DNA from: an uncultured Eubacteriales bacterium
GTDB lineage: Bacteria > Bacillota > Clostridia > Oscillospirales > Oscillospiraceae
Reading direction: 5' to 3'
Length of the DNA: 7,067 nt
Assembly: GCA_902496595.1 (NCBI GenBank)
Contig: CABVBV010000108.1
Coordinates: 1-7,067, forward strand
Below are positions 5,703 to 7,067 of the stretch, in pieces. The position numbers and the translations under genes were made by a program. The notes beneath the pieces were generated by a model. The model was not told the origin of the DNA. It did no database searches and was given only the letters and a program-made list of their open reading frames with translations. How positions within the stretch are numbered: position 1 is the stretch's first letter; the number at the start of each line of letters is the position of its first letter.

Positions 5703-6449
5703 ATGGACGAGTTCAAAAACGAGCTGATCGAGGGACGGAACGCGGTACAGGAGGCTCTCCGGGCGGGCCGGGCCATCGACAAGGTCTACATAGCCCGCGG
5801 CGAGACGGACAGGGCCCTGGGCCACATCGCCGGCATGGCGAGGGACAGGGGAATCACCGTGTCCGACTGCGACCGCAGGAAGCTCGACACGATGAGCGTC
5901 ACAAAGGCCCACCAGGGCGTAATTGCGGTCTGCGCGGTGAGGGAATACTCCAGCCTTGAGGACATCCTGAAGGTCGCCGACGAGAGGGGCGAGGAGCCTT
6001 TCGTCATCGTCTGCGACGAGATATCCGACCCTCACAACCTGGGCGCGATAATCAGGAGCGCGGAGTGCGTGGGCGCGCACGGCGTCGTTATCCCGAAGCA
6101 CCGCAGCGCAGGCCTGACGGCGATAGTCGGAAAGACCAGCGCGGGCGCAGCAGAGCACATGGCTGTCGCAAGGGTGGCGAACATCCCCTCTGCTCTCGAC
6201 GAACTGAAGAAGAAGGGGCTGTGGGTCTACGGCGCAGCAGCCGAAGGCAGCTCACAGATGTGGAAGACGGATTTTTCCGGGCCTATCGCATTGGTCATTG
6301 GCAGCGAGGGCGAGGGTCTCGGCAGGCTCGTGCGCGAGCGCTGCGACTTCCTTGTAAGCATACCTCTCATGGGCCGGGTCGGCTCGCTGAACGCCTCCAC
6401 CGCCGCAGCAGTCCTGATGTACGAAATACTGAGGCAAAAACAAAAATAA
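5703..6449 (+). CDS. rlmB: 23S rRNA (guanosine-2'-O-)-methyltransferase, TrmH/SpoU family, RlmB-type
   Basis: A SPOUT-fold methyltransferase using S-adenosylmethionine; RlmB methylates the ribose of G2251 (E. coli numbering) in the 23S rRNA peptidyl-transferase region. At 248 residues it is the usual RlmB length. The N-terminal substrate-binding domain starts IEGRNAVQEAL (9-19) and contains KAHQGVIAV (68-76). The SpoU catalytic motifs are present in order: DPHNLGAIIRSAECVGA (109-125, with the conserved Asn and Arg), ALVIGSEGEGLGRLVRERCD (196-215) and IPLMGRVGSLNASTAAAV (220-237). The ATG lies one base after the preceding stop with only a weak GGGCGG upstream, so expression probably depends on translational coupling. 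An earlier in-frame ATG at 5634 falls within the previous gene and adds non-family sequence. The family is certain; the exact target nucleotide is inferred. Confidence 0.95.
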   Translation: MDEFKNELIEGRNAVQEALRAGRAIDKVYIARGETDRALGHIAGMARDRGITVSDCDRRKLDTMSVTKAHQGVIAVCAVREYSSLEDILKVADERGEEPFVIVCDEISDPHNLGAIIRSAECVGAHGVVIPKHRSAGLTAIVGKTSAGAAEHMAVARVANIPSALDELKKKGLWVYGAAAEGSSQMWKTDFSGPIALVIGSEGEGLGRLVRERCDFLVSIPLMGRVGSLNASTAAAVLMYEILRQKQK

Positions 6450-6469
6450 CCGGTCGCGCCGGTATATAC

Positions 6470-6520
6470 AAAAAGGATGTGCCGCAAAACGTGTGAATTG
6501 CGGCACATCCTTGATTTTTT
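6470..6520. terminator. Bidirectional intrinsic terminator between convergent genes
   Basis: A perfect 15-bp stem, AAGGATGTGCCGCAA (6473-6487) with its complement at 6498-6512, and a 10-base loop. On the plus strand it is followed by GATTTTTT (T-run 6515-6520), ending the rlmB transcript. On the minus strand, the AAAAA at 6470-6474 reads as a T-run and serves the lipoprotein gene. A short extra inverted repeat, ACCGG-N5-CCGGT (6449-6463), lies right after the rlmB stop. Confidence 0.93.
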
Positions 6521-6528
6521 ATCCGGTT

Positions 6529-7008
6529 TCAGCCCTTGAAGCAGCCCTCGAAGGCGTTTCCGGCCGCTGTCAGGAGCTCGTCCGAGAGGATGGCATACAT
6601 GACATAGCTGCCGTCCGTCCATATCTTCGCACTCTGCAGCTTCGGGAACTCCTCCGGCAGATACTCCGGCATCCAGCTGTCCAGCCGGAACTGCAGATAG
6701 GCCTCGACAGCGGCCTTGAGCTCCGCCGTCTGCGCCTCGTCCGCACCCTTGAAAATGCCGAACTCGTCGATCGACGTGCCGACGTTGGTTGACATAACAT
6801 AGCAACCGGCGTACTGGTCTTCGGTCAGTTTGAAGACGTTCTCGAGATAGCTGCCGGTCAGTTCCACCATGCCGTCGGTCGGCACCACGGCCTCGACGGC
6901 GGCGACGACCTCGCTCATTTCGGGTTCGGCTGCGGCCTCGCTGCCGCAGGCGCTCAGGATTATGCAGAGCGCAAGCGCCAGAGCCGTCAGCAATGCGGCT
7001 TTTTTCAT
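6529..7008 (-). CDS. Putative lipoprotein, DUF4358-like
   Basis: A 159-residue secreted lipoprotein of unknown function. It opens with MKKAALL, a hydrophobic stretch and the lipobox LSAC (18-21), so Cys21 would be lipidated after signal peptidase II cleavage and the rest anchored outside the membrane. The mature part begins with an Ala/Glu-rich linker (about 22-45). Its core (about 46-159) contains MSTNVGTSIDEFGIFKG, a charged helix AQTAELKAAVEAYLQFRLDSW, and YVMYAILSDE. This pattern, a compact alpha/beta core with an EIGIFKA-like segment, matches what I recall of DUF4358 lipoproteins in Clostridia. ATG at 7008 is chosen over GTG at 7017 because GAGGTGA sits at the right distance before the ATG and overlaps the GTG. 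It converges on rlmB with a shared terminator. Its upstream partner is outside the window. Confidence 0.82.
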   Translation of the reverse strand: MKKAALLTALALALCIILSACGSEAAAEPEMSEVVAAVEAVVPTDGMVELTGSYLENVFKLTEDQYAGCYVMSTNVGTSIDEFGIFKGADEAQTAELKAAVEAYLQFRLDSWMPEYLPEEFPKLQSAKIWTDGSYVMYAILSDELLTAAGNAFEGCFKG

Positions 7009-7012
7009 TCTT

Positions 7013-7020
7013 CTCACCTC
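7013..7020 (-). promoter_or_regulatory. Ribosome binding site of the lipoprotein gene
   Basis: On the minus strand GAGGTGAG matches the anti-Shine-Dalgarno complement and ends about four to six bases before ATG at 7008. The alternative GTG start (7017-7015) lies inside this site, which argues for the ATG. Confidence 0.75.
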
Positions 7021-7067
7021 GTCACTGGTATGCGTGCGTGCGCAGGTACTGCAGCACGGCGTTGAAG

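Noticed and set aside
6227..6805. 192-codon minus-strand frame spanning the shared terminator and rlmB end
   Set aside because: It overlaps two well-supported genes in other frames and runs through the terminator hairpin.
1..7067. CRISPR array, phage, IS element or defence system
   Set aside because: No regularly spaced repeats, transposase or integrase motifs, or terminal repeats with target duplications were seen, and all genes have ordinary housekeeping or metabolic families.

Overview
The window (about 60% G+C by eye) looks like a chromosomal segment of an anaerobic, GC-rich Firmicute, most likely a gut Clostridia of the Oscillospiraceae type. The grounds are an oxygen-sensitive class III ribonucleotide reductase, a siroheme/Fe-S redox protein, a DUF4358-like lipoprotein, AGGAGG-type ribosome binding sites, and intergenic GC-rich inverted repeats of a kind seen in such genomes. 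This placement is inference. There is no sign of a prophage, IS element, CRISPR array, rRNA or tRNA gene, and codon use is similar throughout.

Layout. Positions 1-2381 (+) hold nrdD, lacking only its extreme 5' end. It encodes an ATP-cone, the catalytic barrel, the glycyl-radical domain and an unusual C-terminal redoxin-like domain with a CPNC motif. Its stop overlaps (ATGA) the start of a 100-residue, single-domain O6-alkylguanine alkyltransferase-like gene (2378-2680), and a strong terminator follows. A 186-bp spacer with two inverted repeats and an AT-rich promoter-like patch leads to trxB (2904-3821). Sixteen bases later comes a Nit2/omega-amidase-like carbon-nitrogen hydrolase (3838-4653) with a very good Shine-Dalgarno. 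A recognisable sigma-A type promoter at 4687-4715 precedes a short siroheme sulfite/nitrite reductase-like protein with a 2[4Fe-4S] ferredoxin module (4754-5701). That gene is separated by one base from an rlmB-type 23S rRNA 2'-O-methyltransferase (5703-6449). A long hairpin with T-runs on both sides separates rlmB from a convergent lipoprotein gene on the minus strand (6529-7008).

How the genes fit together. The first unit makes deoxyribonucleotides anaerobically and carries a DNA-alkylation repair partner. The fused redoxin suggests that NrdD brings its own electron donor, which an NADPH-thioredoxin reductase, such as the one encoded next door, could recharge. The other genes are ordinary housekeeping or metabolic functions (amide hydrolysis, Fe-S redox, rRNA modification). 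I see no defence island or other clearly undescribed multi-gene system. The most interesting points are the redoxin-fused NrdD without an adjacent nrdG, the PCHR-bearing mini-alkyltransferase coupled to it, and the small siroheme/ferredoxin protein with a shortened cysteine spacing.
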